Assembly: GCA_017397175.1 (NCBI GenBank)
Contig: JAFQKA010000030.1
Location: 1 to 34,344 of the forward strand
Direction: 5' to 3'
Origin: Clostridia bacterium
GTDB lineage: Bacteria > Bacillota > Clostridia > Oscillospirales > CAG-272
DNA: 34,344 nucleotides
The translations under genes and the position numbers were made by a program. The first letter of the stretch is position 1. Every line of letters starts with the position of its first letter. The notes under the pieces were generated by a model, which ran no database searches, was not told the origin of the DNA, and saw only the letters and a list, made by a program, of their open reading frames with translations. Of this stretch, positions 34,135 through 34,344 are shown piece by piece.

Positions 34135-34163
34135 GCGGTGGGGCTACGCTCCACCGCTGTTTT
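34135..34163 (+). terminator. Probable terminator of the metalloprotease/lipoprotein operon
   Basis: GCGGTGGGG and CTCCACCGC pair (one G-T) around CTACG, followed by TGTTTT. It begins 11 nt past the stop. The tail is weak. Confidence 0.6.
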
Positions 34164-34210
34164 GTGTGCATCAATTTTTGTGGTGACGTCGTTCGGGGGG
34201 CGACGAAAGA

Positions 34211-34316
34211 GATTCTGAACTCAGTTTTGCGCTTATGTTAGCGGTAATTTTCAGTTAGGCTAAGCCTCGCGCAAAATCATCATTTTTGCGGAGCAAAAAT
34301 GAGAGAGTTCAGCATC
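34211..34316 (+). repeat. Structured palindromic element, copy 2
   Basis: The outer stem GATTCTGAACTC (34211-34222) pairs with GAGTTCAGCATC (34305-34316) at 11 of 12 positions. After a 2-nt linker, TTTTGCGC (34225-34232) pairs with GCGCAAAA (34269-34276) across a 36-nt loop. A hairpin TCATTTTTGC-GGA-GCAAAAATGA (34280-34302) and AGAG-type linker follow. The order matches copy 1 at 21483-21577. It begins about 50 nt after the preceding terminator, and no gene follows before the window ends. Confidence 0.7.
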
Positions 34317-34344
34317 ACAAAGTTTTCAACAAAACAAAAAAGGA

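Noticed and set aside
1-34344. CRISPR array or phage genes
   Set aside because: No regularly spaced repeats with unique spacers, and no integrase, capsid, terminase or transposase gene was found on reading both strands.

Overview
The window looks like part of the chromosome of an anaerobic, spore-forming Firmicute of the class Clostridia, probably an uncultured gut or rumen relative of the Oscillospirales or Christensenellales. This rests on a SpoIIE-type sporulation phosphatase beside a SleB-like cell-wall hydrolase, strong AGGAGG-type ribosome binding sites, many near-perfect sigma-A promoters (TTGACA, 17 bp, TATAAT), lipoproteins with Gram-positive lipoboxes, and BspA-type leucine-rich repeat surface proteins. 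Species was not determined.

Layout. 1-213 (-): tRNA-Thr(UGU) and a tRNA-Tyr(GUA) cut by the window edge, under one promoter. 344-3073 (-): a secreted, membrane-anchored acetyl-xylan-esterase/LRR fusion. 3291-7887 (-): a five-gene run of three tandem SGNH hydrolases, a WG-like repeat lipoprotein and a PstS-like binding lipoprotein. 8055-14759 (+): mtaB, a divergent PurL-like protein of unknown role, and a two-subunit ABC exporter with one degenerate ATP site. 14795-18418: sleB-like (-) and spoIIE (+), divergently transcribed. 18453-21168 (-): an orphan sugar-type solute-binding lipoprotein and UDP-GlcNAc 2-epimerase. 21304-25187: tRNA-Arg(ACG), then an imperfect duplication of its 3' end, a structured palindromic element, a DUF2971 protein and an MmeI-like single-chain restriction-modification enzyme, which together look like a small defence insertion at the tRNA. 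25421-28494 (+): an ECF sigma factor overlapping a membrane protein that is a likely anti-sigma factor with an LRR ectodomain. 28777-30985 (+): thiamine diphosphokinase and a GH39 glycosidase. 31203-34123 (+): a secreted zinc metalloprotease overlapping a lipoprotein gene, followed by a second copy of the structured element.

Two themes recur. One is polysaccharide and surface work: CE7-like esterase, SGNH esterases, GH39, sugar-binding lipoprotein, LRR proteins, WecB. The other is sporulation. The most novel signal I can see is a pair of intergenic elements (21483-21577 and 34211-34316) with the same nested stem plan and apparently compensatory base changes. I could not search other genomes, so whether the family is already known is open.
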